Source: Pontibacterium sinense (GTDB lineage Bacteria; Pseudomonadota; Gammaproteobacteria; Pseudomonadales; Balneatricaceae). From it: a stretch of 64,000 bases of DNA. Below the pieces are notes generated by a model. It ran no database searches and had not been told where the DNA came from. It saw only the letters and a list, made by a program, of their open reading frames with translations. Below, one piece after another: positions 29,158 to 37,771 of the stretch. The translations under genes and the position numbers were made by a program. The DNA lies in the NCBI RefSeq assembly GCF_015209595.1, contig NZ_JADEYS010000024.1:1-64000 (forward strand), in the 5' to 3' direction. How positions within the stretch are numbered: the first letter of the stretch is position 1; each line of letters begins with the position of its first letter.

Positions 29158-29845
29158 AGACGCTGTTGACCTCCTCTTCGGTTAAGTCGCGGTACTCGCC
29201 CAGCTCCAAAAAGTCATCCAGCAAGATTTCTCCAATCTGTTCCCTGTGCAGGCTTTCTACTTTGTTGCCGATGGCCGCAAACATTCGTTTCACCTGATGA
29301 TAGCGTCCTTCGGTGAGCACAACGCGCGCTTCATAGTCGCTGAGAATTTCCAGTGTTGCCGGTTTAGTGCGAAAGGGTTCGTTATGCAGCATCAGTCCGG
29401 TTTCGAATTTCTCCACGGCATCTTGCGGAATCGGATCCGCCGTTTCGACCAGATAGACTTTGCCGGTTTTATGCTTGGGCGAGGTGATCCGGTGTGCCCA
29501 CTGGCCGTCGGTCGTCACTAAAACCAGTCCGGTCGTATCGACATCCAGGCGCCCGCAGATAATCATCTCATCCGCACGGGGCTCGTCCAGCAGACTAAGT
29601 ACTGTTGGATGCGTGCTATCATCGTTAGAGCACACGCAGCCTTCTGGTTTGAACACCATCAGGTAGCGTTCACCGGGTGCCTGTAGCGGCATACCGTCCA
29701 AACAGATGATGTCATCGTCGCTGATATGGATGGACGGATCGCGAGCTTCTTCCCCGTTGAGGGTGATCTCGCCGGCCCGCATCATTTTGCGAACGTCTTT
29801 ACGGGAAAAGCCGGAACTCTGAGCAAGGAATTTATCAAGGCGCAT
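29150..29845 (-). CDS. rsuA: 16S rRNA pseudouridine(516) synthase RsuA
   Basis: RsuA isomerises U516 in 16S rRNA. An S4-like RNA-binding domain (1-60, MRLDKFLAQSSGFSRKDVRK in part) precedes the catalytic domain with CGRLDVDTTGLVLVTTDG containing the aspartate and the EGRYHQVKRMFAAIGN motif. The 231 residues are full length. A perfect TATAAT on the minus strand at 29889-29884 could be its -10 element. It shares a divergent intergenic region with the pterin synthase homologue. Confidence 0.92.
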   Translation of the reverse strand: MRLDKFLAQSSGFSRKDVRKMMRAGEITLNGEEARDPSIHISDDDIICLDGMPLQAPGERYLMVFKPEGCVCSNDDSTHPTVLSLLDEPRADEMIICGRLDVDTTGLVLVTTDGQWAHRITSPKHKTGKVYLVETADPIPQDAVEKFETGLMLHNEPFRTKPATLEILSDYEARVVLTEGRYHQVKRMFAAIGNKVESLHREQIGEILLDDFLELGEYRDLTEEEVNSVYG

Positions 29846-29954
29846 AGTGATCCAAAGGTCATCAGGACGGGTAAAAGCCCTACATTATACCTGAATGAAA
29901 CTAACACTTGATTAGGCTACTATAGCCTCCTGCAAATTTAGCCGTGGAAATAGT

Positions 29955-30791
29955 GTGAAACTCTTTGTTGATAACCTGACCAATGTCGATTTTTCCTACC
30001 TGCACCCTCACCGGGGATTGCTGGGAGAGTCCTGGCTGGTCCAGTTGGTGCTGGATGGAAGCCTCAATGATCAGGGTATGATCTGTGATTTTGGTATCGT
30101 TAAAAAGGCGGTGAAGCAGTGGTTTGATACCTATATCGACCATGCGCTTGTTGTGCCGACAGGCATGCCGCGCCTGAGTCATTCTCAGGATGACACCCAT
30201 ACGATGGTGAACTGGCTGTATGCTGATGGTCGGGCGCTAAACTGCCGCTCGCCGAAACAAGCGATTGCACTGGTCGGCATCCCGGAAGTGACGCCACATA
30301 CGTTGGCCGACTGGTGTAATGCCAAGTTGCTGGAGTTGTTTCCGGATGAGGTAAAAGGGTTATCGATCAGCTTTGTACCAGAGCGCATCGATGGCGCCAG
30401 TTATCACTACAGTCATGGTTTGCAGCAACACGATGGCAACTGTCAGCGTATTGCACACGGTCACCGTTCAGCGCTGGAGATCTATATAGATGATCAGCGT
30501 GATGAGCAGTTGGAAGCACTGTGGGCGAAGCGCTTTGAGGATATCTATATTGGTACGCGTGACCATCTGATCAGTGATGCTGACGGTATGCATCATTATG
30601 CCTACGCGGCACCTCAAGGTGCGTTTGAGCTTAAGTTGCCCGCTGATGTATGTTACCTGATCGATACTGAAACGACGGTTGAGTTAATCGCCCGCCATCT
30701 TGCGGATCAGATTAAACGCGACCTGCCGGATGCAGCCGTGATGGTGAAGGCGTTTGAGGGTGTCGGTAAAGGTGCAATTGCCGAAGCCTGA
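29955..30791 (+). CDS. Double-length 6-carboxytetrahydropterin synthase family protein
   Basis: The 278 residues appear to be two PTPS/QueD folds in tandem. QueD makes 6-carboxytetrahydropterin for queuosine. The first half keeps GMICDFGIVKKAV and IDHALVV but has GES (24-26) where the zinc-binding HGH is expected. The second half keeps His154, Cys163 and the HGH triplet 168-170 plus a Glu near 268. Probably only the C-terminal half binds metal. No other queuosine genes lie nearby, so the substrate is open. The start is GTG at 29955. Confidence 0.7.
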   Translation: MKLFVDNLTNVDFSYLHPHRGLLGESWLVQLVLDGSLNDQGMICDFGIVKKAVKQWFDTYIDHALVVPTGMPRLSHSQDDTHTMVNWLYADGRALNCRSPKQAIALVGIPEVTPHTLADWCNAKLLELFPDEVKGLSISFVPERIDGASYHYSHGLQQHDGNCQRIAHGHRSALEIYIDDQRDEQLEALWAKRFEDIYIGTRDHLISDADGMHHYAYAAPQGAFELKLPADVCYLIDTETTVELIARHLADQIKRDLPDAAVMVKAFEGVGKGAIAEA

Positions 30792-30846
30792 TCACATGTA
30801 GACCTACACGGGTCGTGAGTACTCATTTCATAGCAGGAAAGGGTTC

Positions 30847-31227
30847 ATGCAGGTTAGCCATCTGGATCATCTGGTTCTGACGGTACGTGATATCGAAGCG
30901 ACTGCTGCGTTTTATGAAGCGGCGCTGGGTATGCAGCGGGTTGAATTTGCGGGTGGTCGGGTTGCCTTGTCTTTTGGACAGCAGAAGATCAACTTGCATC
31001 AGCTTGGTCGTGAGTTTGAACCTAAAGCGGGCTCTGTGGCAGCCGGTAGCGCTGATCTGTGTTTTATTATTGACGATACCCTGGAGCAGGCCGCGTTACA
31101 TCTACGCAGCTGTGACATCGACATTGTCGAAGGCCCTGTTCAACGCACGGGTGCGGTTGGTCCAATCCACTCGCTCTATATTCGCGATCCTGATCAGAAC
31201 CTGATTGAGATCGCCCGATACCTATAA
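30847..31227 (+). CDS. VOC family (glyoxalase-like) protein
   Basis: The 126-residue protein is a single vicinal-oxygen-chelate unit pair (SHLDHLVLTVRDIEATAAFYEAALGM, later HSLYIRDPDQNLIEI). Metal ligands are visible as His in LDHLVL, a central His and the Glu of LIEIARY. It most resembles the small lactoylglutathione-lyase-like proteins without assigned substrate. AGGAAAGG upstream supports the ATG at 30847. Confidence 0.8.
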   Translation: MQVSHLDHLVLTVRDIEATAAFYEAALGMQRVEFAGGRVALSFGQQKINLHQLGREFEPKAGSVAAGSADLCFIIDDTLEQAALHLRSCDIDIVEGPVQRTGAVGPIHSLYIRDPDQNLIEIARYL

Positions 31228-31339
31228 GTACCCAGGTACAGGTTTACCTATCTTTACACCTTTAACGCGTGGTTTCCTGATGGGAGGCGATAGAATGGAA
31301 TCATTGTCCGTTTTATATCCGACTCCCCGGAGATTCACT

Positions 31340-31750
31340 ATGCGCTTGGCGCTATATCTGATCGCAGTATCTTTATCTGTCACCGTACTCAATGGGTGTG
31401 CGTCGCGTTCTGAGCCGCAGCCCGGTCCGAACTTCTTTCGCCTTGATTCTGATAATCCACAGCGGTTTTCTTTTACTCAGGAATGGGATCTGCCGGAACA
31501 GCGTGAGCGTTCGGAAGCAGCGCCTTCGGATGGTCAGAAGGGAGAACGTGGGCGCCGAGGCGGTCATGCTAGAAAAGCAGAGCGAAGAGATGACGATCTC
31601 ATTGAAGAGCAGCGTGGGGAGATGAGTCAGCAGCTGCTATCTGCATTAGATGACGTACTTCATAGCAGAAATCTTTGTGTTTCGGGCTATCGGGTACTTG
31701 ATGTACAACGCCAACCAGCACGTATGACGCTGGTTGGTGAGTGCAGATAG
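31340..31750 (+). CDS. Small lipoprotein of unknown function
   Basis: I do not recognise the family. The N-terminus (MRLALYLIAVSLSVTVLNGCASR) has a clear lipobox VLNGC with Cys20, so it is expected to be a lipoprotein. The 136 residues contain a charged low-complexity middle (GERGRRGGHARKAERRDDD) and a C-terminal part with two more cysteines (RNLCVSGY and VGECR) that could form a disulfide. The in-frame extension to 31205 is unlikely because it would add 45 residues before the signal peptide. Confidence 0.7.
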   Translation: MRLALYLIAVSLSVTVLNGCASRSEPQPGPNFFRLDSDNPQRFSFTQEWDLPEQRERSEAAPSDGQKGERGRRGGHARKAERRDDDLIEEQRGEMSQQLLSALDDVLHSRNLCVSGYRVLDVQRQPARMTLVGECR

Positions 31751-31776
31751 TCCTTTCTTTTTGAGCGGTGGGGGTC

Positions 31777-32115
31777 TTAAAAAAGCTGGGGACCCACAGT
31801 GTGAGCACCCCAGGAATGTAAGACAAAAAACACACCCATGCTGACCACAGTCGTGAACAGCACATGTCGGGTTAGGTAAGCCAGTCCAATCGCTAAGATC
31901 GCACTGATCAGATAGGGGTTAGAGACCTGCAGCGCGAGCTCTCCCTCCGGCAAAAATACAATGGGGGCCGCAATAGCCGTCAGAATGGCTGGTGCTGCGT
32001 AGCTTAGGAACTGCGTTGTACGGGGGCCTAACCGCAGGGGTAGGCGTGGTTCAAGAAACAGATAGCGGCTGATAAAGACCACAAGAGTCATCAGAATAAT
32101 GGTCAGCCAGATCAT
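31777..32115 (-). CDS. azlD: Branched-chain amino acid transporter, AzlD subunit
   Basis: The 112-residue AzlD-family membrane protein has about four hydrophobic helices and starts MIWLTIILMTLVVFISRYLFL. Together with AzlC it forms an exporter of branched-chain amino acids or related compounds. The start overlaps the azlC stop by four bases (ATGA), showing translational coupling. It is convergent with the lipoprotein gene, 26 bases apart. Confidence 0.88.
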   Translation of the reverse strand: MIWLTIILMTLVVFISRYLFLEPRLPLRLGPRTTQFLSYAAPAILTAIAAPIVFLPEGELALQVSNPYLISAILAIGLAYLTRHVLFTTVVSMGVFFVLHSWGAHTVGPQLF

Positions 32116-32852
32116 GTGCTCTGTCCTTCATTGTGAGGTGCAGCAGGTTCTGAAAAGAGCCGGGCGCTCAATACACCGGCCAGCATACCGAGCACAGAAG
32201 CGATCAGCAGGCCAGCTTCAATCTGATAAAGCTCACAGGTCACAGAGGTCAGCAACGCTGTGATGACCGCGCAAAGGGTTGAGATCTTTTGAATGCCCGG
32301 TACGACCAGCGCGATAAACGTTGCGGCTACGGCAAACTCCAGACCGAGCGCATCCATATTTGGGATCTGCTGACCGGCAATAATGCCAGCGGCAGTGGCC
32401 ATGTTCCATCCCAGGTAAAGGCTCAGCCCCCCGCCCAGTGCATGCCAGCGATTGAACTGCTCAGGTGGTTTTGTGCCGGTCAGTGCAAACAGTTCATCGG
32501 TTAGCAAAAATCCCAAGATTAGGCGCCAGCGCAACGGCAGTTGTTGCATGTGCCCGCGCATGCTCATGCCATAGAGAAAGTGTCGGGAGGTGATCAGGAG
32601 CGTGATGATCAGGATAGCCCCGAGGCCAGCTTTACTTCCGATCATGCCGAGCACGACCAGTTGCACGGCACCGGCGAACACAAAGATCGACATCGCCTGG
32701 CCTTCCAATCCGGTAAGGCCGGATTCAAGAGCAAAGGAGCCCGCCAGTAATCCCCATGGAATAATCGCCAGTGTCAGCGGCAGGGCAGCACGCAGTCCCA
32801 GCATAAAGGCACTGAAGCGATAATCCTGTTGGGTTAATACCTGACTGCTCAT
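32112..32852 (-). CDS. azlC: Branched-chain amino acid exporter, AzlC subunit
   Basis: This 246-residue AzlC-family permease has the conserved N-terminal half (LPLTLAIIPWGLLAGSFALESGL) and SRHFLYGMSMRGH. It would export branched-chain amino acids or analogues across the inner membrane with AzlD. The AraC-type regulator encoded 45 bases upstream in the same direction probably controls it, a pairing seen often in gammaproteobacteria. Confidence 0.9.
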   Translation of the reverse strand: MSSQVLTQQDYRFSAFMLGLRAALPLTLAIIPWGLLAGSFALESGLTGLEGQAMSIFVFAGAVQLVVLGMIGSKAGLGAILIITLLITSRHFLYGMSMRGHMQQLPLRWRLILGFLLTDELFALTGTKPPEQFNRWHALGGGLSLYLGWNMATAAGIIAGQQIPNMDALGLEFAVAATFIALVVPGIQKISTLCAVITALLTSVTCELYQIEAGLLIASVLGMLAGVLSARLFSEPAAPHNEGQST

Positions 32853-32897
32853 GGCAACTCCTCCGAACTCATTGAGAAGCTATGTTAGCGCTGTCAT

Positions 32898-33749
32898 TTA
32901 GCGAACGGCTTGCACGCTCTTGCGGTTTACGCCGTCGGCGTATTGGCCAGGGGTGATGCCAAAGGCTTTCTTGAAGTGGCGGTGCATATGGCTCTGATCG
33001 TGAAAACCGGCATCCAGCGCGACATCGCTCAGTTTTAAGCCCTGACGGATCAGTTTTTTGACCAGTCTGAGTCGTGTTTGTATCTGATAGGCATGCGGGG
33101 GGAGGCCATAACGACTCTGAAACTGGCGCAATAGATAAAACGGGCTGAGGCCGCAGAGATTGGCCAGGTCTTCCAGTGATACATCGCTGGTGGGCTGATC
33201 ATCGAGAAAACTTTTGACCAGATCCAGTTGTGGATACGCTTTGCTTTGTTCTTTCAGTTCACTACGTTGCTGGCTATGGCGCAGCATCAGTTGCACCATG
33301 CTGGTGTACAGCAGGCTTTCCCGCAGCAAACGGTTATCTGACGTCATCAGCGTATGCAGTGTCAGTCGGATGATCTCCGACAGCTGTTTATCCTGTACAA
33401 CCGGTGACGGGAAGTAAGGCGCACCCTTGGCATTAAGGTCCAGCTCATCGCGAATTTGGGCAAACTGGTCGGGCAGAGGGTAAAGGGCTTTATAAGCCCA
33501 GCCACCTTCAGCGGCAGAGCTGCCATTATGTACATCGTCGGCGTTGACCAGAATGATGCTTTCTTTAGGTGCGATATGATCACCGCCTGTCCGATAGAAA
33601 CGCTGAGCACCTGATTCCACAACCCCAATGGTGTAGCCCTCATGGGTGTGGTTGGAGAAATTTTGATGTTGGTAGCGGGCGTCAAGCGTCTCTATGCCAC
33701 CCAGTTCGTGGGCATAGCGATACTCTGCATGTTCTGTTGTTTTAGCCAT
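32898..33749 (-). CDS. AraC family transcriptional regulator
   Basis: The 283-residue regulator has an N-terminal cupin ligand domain (HTHEGYTIGVVESGAQRFYR, HIAPKESIILVNADDVHNG) and a C-terminal pair of helix-turn-helices (about 185-275; LEDLANLCGLSPFYLLRQFQSRYG and SDVALDAGFHDQSHMHRHFKKAFG in parts). Its position directly before azlCD suggests it senses an amino acid-like ligand and activates the exporter; this is inference from context. Confidence 0.9.
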   Translation of the reverse strand: MAKTTEHAEYRYAHELGGIETLDARYQHQNFSNHTHEGYTIGVVESGAQRFYRTGGDHIAPKESIILVNADDVHNGSSAAEGGWAYKALYPLPDQFAQIRDELDLNAKGAPYFPSPVVQDKQLSEIIRLTLHTLMTSDNRLLRESLLYTSMVQLMLRHSQQRSELKEQSKAYPQLDLVKSFLDDQPTSDVSLEDLANLCGLSPFYLLRQFQSRYGLPPHAYQIQTRLRLVKKLIRQGLKLSDVALDAGFHDQSHMHRHFKKAFGITPGQYADGVNRKSVQAVR

Positions 33750-33924
33750 GTTGGCTCCCCGGCACCGGCTTCTCGTCAGTGAATCAGGTATTTGACCGGA
33801 CAGAAGCGTTATTAGGCTTCATTTTAACCGAATGAGCGCCCTAGTTTTTGTACGAAATTGCGCATCATGGGTGTTCGACATGTAAGAAATTAATGTATTT
33901 GTACCGAGTTGCTTTCTAAAAGCC

Positions 33925-33956
33925 AAAAAAAACCGCAGCCGAAGCCGCGGTTTTTT
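33925..33956. terminator. Bidirectional terminator after the thiolase gene
   Basis: An interrupted stem AAACCGC-GC/GC-GCGGTTT with a CGAA loop is flanked by A and T runs, 17 bases past the thiolase stop on the minus strand. The rest of 33750-33924 carries the promoter region of the AraC-type gene and shows no reading frame. Confidence 0.85.
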
Positions 33957-33972
33957 CAGAACAAGTCAGGGA

Positions 33973-35154
33973 TTAGTCGCGCTCAATCGCCAGCGCTGTA
34001 CCCATACCACCACCGATACACAGGGTAGCCAGACCTTTCTTAGCGTCACGTTTGCCCATCTCATGGATCAGGCTAACCAGAATACGGCAACCGGATGCAC
34101 CGATCGGGTGACCCAGAGCGATCGCGCCACCGTTTACGTTTACGATATCGGTATTCCAGCCCAGATCTTTGTTGACAGACATCGCCTGTGCAGCAAAAGC
34201 TTCGTTGGCTTCAACCAGGTCCAGATCGTCTACACCCCAGCCCGCTTTTTCCAGTGCTTTTGTAGTTGCAGTGATTGGACCGGTACCCATGATAGTTGGG
34301 CAAACACCGGTAGATGCGTGTGCTTTGATGCGCGCCAGAACCGGCAGACCCAGTTCAGCTGCCTTTTCTGCAGAGCACAGGATAACTGCTGCAGCACCAT
34401 CGTTGATGGTAGAGGCGTTACCTGCAGTTACGGAGCCATCTTTTTTGAAGGCCGGGCGCAGTTTGCCCAGAGCTTCCGGAGTGCACCCAAAGCGAGGCTG
34501 TTCGTCGGTGTCGAAAACAACGGGATCGCCTTTACGCTGAGGGATGACTACAGGAATGATTTCGTCTGCGAAACGACCGCCGGTTACCGCAGCTTCCGCT
34601 TTGTTCTGAGAGGCAGAGGCGAATGAATCTTGCTCTTCGCGGGTGAAACCGTATTTTTCAACGATATTCTCAGTGGTGATACCCATGTGGTAGTCGTTAA
34701 ACGCATCCCACAGGCCATCTTTAATCATAGTGTCGACCATTTTCCAGTCGCCCATGCGTGCGCCGTTACGAGAATTCGGCAGAACGTGAGGGGACTGGCT
34801 CATGTTTTCCTGGCCGCCAGCGATGATGACTTCAGCGTCGCCACAGCGGATCGCCTGTGCAGCCATCTGCACGGCTTTCAGGCCGGAACCACATACTTTA
34901 TTGATCGTCAGCGCGGGTACTTCCTGTGGTAAGCCTGCGTTGATAACGGCCTGACGTGCAGGGTTCTGGCCGCAGCCAGCAGCCAGTACCTGGCCAAGAA
35001 TAACTTCATCGACCTGAGCTGGGTCCAGGTCGATTTTTTCAATCAGGGATTTGAGTACAGTTGCACCCAGATCGGATGCGGAAACTTTGGCCAGAGAGCC
35101 GTTGAACGCACCCATAGCGGTACGGCCGGCAGCAACGATAACTACGTCACGCAT
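33973..35154 (-). CDS. Acetyl-CoA C-acetyltransferase (thiolase)
   Basis: This biosynthetic-type thiolase condenses two acetyl-CoA to acetoacetyl-CoA or runs in reverse. The 393 residues have the nucleophile Cys88 (NKVCGSG), His349 ([10 protein letters not shown]) and Cys379 (CIGGGMG), all in place, and the NEAFA motif. It matches the PhaA/AtoB group; no polyhydroxybutyrate or acetoacetate genes lie beside it, so I do not assign a symbol. It is monocistronic, bounded by a terminator and a 440-base upstream gap. Confidence 0.93.
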   Translation of the reverse strand: MRDVVIVAAGRTAMGAFNGSLAKVSASDLGATVLKSLIEKIDLDPAQVDEVILGQVLAAGCGQNPARQAVINAGLPQEVPALTINKVCGSGLKAVQMAAQAIRCGDAEVIIAGGQENMSQSPHVLPNSRNGARMGDWKMVDTMIKDGLWDAFNDYHMGITTENIVEKYGFTREEQDSFASASQNKAEAAVTGGRFADEIIPVVIPQRKGDPVVFDTDEQPRFGCTPEALGKLRPAFKKDGSVTAGNASTINDGAAAVILCSAEKAAELGLPVLARIKAHASTGVCPTIMGTGPITATTKALEKAGWGVDDLDLVEANEAFAAQAMSVNKDLGWNTDIVNVNGGAIALGHPIGASGCRILVSLIHEMGKRDAKKGLATLCIGGGMGTALAIERD

Positions 35155-35557
35155 AGTTTTGCCTCATTATAGAATCGAAAATGATTAAATGATGATAGGG
35201 CAGAGAAGTGACCCTTCTATTGCAAAGGGGCGTTGGTACATCCTAATTCCCTGATCCCACCGTTAGCTCTTACTTTTTCTTATTGTTTGAGTACAGTTTT
35301 TAGTTGCAGTGCAACATGCCTCGCGTCACAGTCTGTGCGAGCAGGCCCCGCTTTGTCAAGCCGAGCGAATAGGTACGGCAAGTGACCGCCATTTTACAGT
35401 CGGTGTGTCGTGCGGCATCTGTACGAATCCAAGTACTGCGAATCTCTTGGCATCACTAAAATTTAACAGGGGTGATGGGTGCTGAACAGGCGACTTATGG
35501 CTAGGTCAGCTGCTACTGCAGGAGGAGCGATCTCAAAGGGAAAGACGGGGGAGAAGA
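35155..35557. other. Intergenic region upstream of the thiolase gene
   Basis: No gene is visible. It holds the thiolase promoter region (minus strand), a palindrome TTGCAGTGCAA at 35304-35314 and a hairpin CTCGC/GCGAG at 35320-35341. Either could be an operator, but I recognise no known regulator motif. Confidence 0.4.
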
Positions 35558-35585
35558 ACGGGTGTACGCAGGGGCATACACCCGT
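35558..35585 (-). terminator. Terminator after panC
   Basis: ACGGGTGTA and TACACCCGT form a perfect nine-pair stem. On the minus strand it is followed by TTCTTCTCC, a weak T-rich tail. It starts 13 bases after the panC stop. Confidence 0.75.
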
Positions 35586-35598
35586 GACTGAATCCAGC

Positions 35599-36447
35599 TC
35601 AGAGCTCGATTTCAATATTGTCGATCAGGCGGGCACCACCCAGTGGCGCTGCAGCCAGGATGACCAGATGGCGGCAGGTTTCATCAGCAGGCAACAGGTT
35701 GCTTGCATTGCAGATGTTGTAGAAGTCACGACTAAAGCCGGCGGTTTCCAGCTTGCTGTACGCTTCGGCTTCCAGTTGAGTGTAGTCTCTGCGCCCGCCC
35801 AGAATCTGTGCTTTGGTCTCCTGCAAGGTACGTTGCAGCGTCGGAGCTATCTCCAGCTGCTCTGCTGACAGGTAGCCATTACGAGAGCTTAAGGCTAGGC
35901 CTTGTTCGTTACGAGCAATCGGTGCGCCCTGAACTTCCACGGGCAAGTAGAGGCTTTCCACCATGCGGCGGATAACCATCAGTTGCTGGAAATCCTTTTC
36001 ACCAAATACGGACACATCAGGCTGGACGATGCCAAATAGCTTACATACAACCGTCGCAACACCCTGAAAGTGTCCCGGTCGGCTGGCCCCGCAATGGATG
36101 TTAGAGATACCCGGAACCTCGACCTGAGTCTGGACTTCACGTCCGTTCGGATACATCTCTGCATCGCTGGGTGCGAACAGGTAATCACAGCCGGCGCCGG
36201 CCAGTTTTTCCTGATCGGACTCCAGTGTGCGAGGGTAGCTGTCGAGATCTTCGTTGGCGCCAAACTGCAGCGGGTTGACGAAGATGCTGGCCACTACGAT
36301 ATCGCTACAACCATCCGCTTGGCGTACAAGCTGCAGATGACCTTCGTGCAGGTTGCCCATCGTGGGTACCAGGCTGATGCGTTTGCCCTTGGCGCGTTCG
36401 GCTTGCAGCGTAGCGCGCAGTTCCTGAATGCTGTGGATCGTTTTCAT
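35599..36447 (-). CDS. panC: Pantothenate synthetase
   Basis: PanC joins pantoate and beta-alanine using ATP. The 282 residues show the nucleotidyltransferase HIGH-type motif in PTMGNLHEGHLQLV, then FVNPLQFGANEDL and GEKDFQQL, and the KMSKS-like SSRNGYLS. The ATG at 36447 is chosen over an upstream extension because family proteins begin MKTIHSI. It lies one base after the panB stop, so the two pantothenate genes are coupled. Confidence 0.96.
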   Translation of the reverse strand: MKTIHSIQELRATLQAERAKGKRISLVPTMGNLHEGHLQLVRQADGCSDIVVASIFVNPLQFGANEDLDSYPRTLESDQEKLAGAGCDYLFAPSDAEMYPNGREVQTQVEVPGISNIHCGASRPGHFQGVATVVCKLFGIVQPDVSVFGEKDFQQLMVIRRMVESLYLPVEVQGAPIARNEQGLALSSRNGYLSAEQLEIAPTLQRTLQETKAQILGGRRDYTQLEAEAYSKLETAGFSRDFYNICNASNLLPADETCRHLVILAAAPLGGARLIDNIEIEL

Positions 36448-36448
36448 G

Positions 36449-37243
36449 TTATTCAAATCCGTGCTCTGGTCCCGGGAAGGTGCCATCGCGTACGGCGTCA
36501 GCGTAGGCTTTCAGGGCATCCTGTACAGTGTCGTTTTCTTCCATAAAGTTCTTTACGAACTTTGGACGACGGCCCGGAGTCAGTCCCAGCATATCATGCA
36601 GTACCAATACCTGAGCGTCAGTATCACTGCCTGCGCCAATACCGATTACCGGAATATCCACGGCTTCAGTGACTTCGCGCGCGAGCAGCGATGGTACACA
36701 TTCCAGCAGCAGCATTGAGGCACCGGATTGTTCCAGTAGTACCGCATCTTCGATCATCTGACGGGCACTTTCCCGGTCGCGGCCCTGAACTTTGTAACCC
36801 CCCAGCTTGTTTACAGCCTGTGGAGTAAGCCCCAGGTGGGCGCAAGCAGGGATGCCACGCTCAGCCAGCAGGGATATGGTTTCCGCGAGCCATGCCGTGC
36901 CTTCAATTTTAATAATGTGGGCACCGGCAGCCATGAGTGCGGCGGCGTTTTCCATCGCCTGTGCTGGCGTTGCATAACTCATGAATGGCAGGTCGGCCAT
37001 GATCATGCTGCCTTGATTACCGCGTGCTACGCACGCCGTGTGATACGCCATCTCTTCAACACTGACAGGTAGAGTGCTGTCATTGCCCTGAAGGACCATT
37101 CCCAACGAGTCGCCAACGAGGATCATCTCGTTGCCGGCTTCACTCACCAGATGGGCGAAACAGGAATCGTATGCGGTCAGCACCGCAAACTTCTCACCCG
37201 CTTGTTTACGGGCTGTGAGGGTGTGCAGGGTAATGTTGCTCAT
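36449..37243 (-). CDS. panB: 3-methyl-2-oxobutanoate hydroxymethyltransferase
   Basis: PanB transfers a hydroxymethyl group from methylene-tetrahydrofolate to ketoisovalerate, the first committed pantothenate step. The 264-residue barrel contains [12 protein letters not shown], the metal site VGDSLGM, and KIEG with the later [19 protein letters not shown]. It lies between folK and panC; PanB uses the folate cofactor to whose synthesis FolK contributes. Confidence 0.96.
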   Translation of the reverse strand: MSNITLHTLTARKQAGEKFAVLTAYDSCFAHLVSEAGNEMILVGDSLGMVLQGNDSTLPVSVEEMAYHTACVARGNQGSMIMADLPFMSYATPAQAMENAAALMAAGAHIIKIEGTAWLAETISLLAERGIPACAHLGLTPQAVNKLGGYKVQGRDRESARQMIEDAVLLEQSGASMLLLECVPSLLAREVTEAVDIPVIGIGAGSDTDAQVLVLHDMLGLTPGRRPKFVKNFMEENDTVQDALKAYADAVRDGTFPGPEHGFE

Positions 37244-37285
37244 AAGAAACTCTTATCCAGTTGTCTCGTTCGGCCGAAATTATAC

Positions 37286-37771
37286 CTACAACCGTTCAAG
37301 GCTGCCCATAGGGTATGCGACTAAAAGCTGGCTCAAACTGCGTCTATCTGGCAGAACCAGTTCAGGCGCGATTTCGGCCAGGGGCCAAAGTACAAACGTG
37401 CGTTCGCACATAAAGGCATGAGGTACGGTAAGGCGTTCGGTATCAATGACCTGCTCACCGTACAGTAAAAGATCCAGATCAAGGGTGCGTGGACCCCAGT
37501 GACGCTCGCGGATGCGGCGATGCTGTTGCTCAAGACGTTGCAGCTCATCGAGCAGTGCGTGGGGTTCCAGTGTGGTATCCAGTGCGGCGACTGCGTTGAT
37601 AAAGTCTGGCTGGTCTTGAGGGCCCACCGGGTCAGAACGGTAGATGCTGGAGCGTGTGATCAGTTCACAGTGCTCCAGCGCGGCGAGCTCTTCAAAAGCG
37701 TCCGTGACTTGTTGGAAAGGGTTTTCAAGGTTGCTTCCCAATCCGATATAGCAGCGTATCGTCTTACTCAT
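37286..37771 (-). CDS. folK: Hydroxymethyldihydropterin pyrophosphokinase
   Basis: FolK pyrophosphorylates 6-hydroxymethyl-dihydropterin for FolP. The 161 residues have YIGLGSNLENP at the start and RWGPRTLDLDLLLYG-type signature (here HWGPRTLDLDLLLYG) and VPHAFMCERTFVLWPLAEIAP. The ATG at 37771 overlaps the pcnB end by eight bases. The alternative longer start at 37825 lies inside pcnB and is rejected. Confidence 0.95.
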   Translation of the reverse strand: MSKTIRCYIGLGSNLENPFQQVTDAFEELAALEHCELITRSSIYRSDPVGPQDQPDFINAVAALDTTLEPHALLDELQRLEQQHRRIRERHWGPRTLDLDLLLYGEQVIDTERLTVPHAFMCERTFVLWPLAEIAPELVLPDRRSLSQLLVAYPMGSLERL

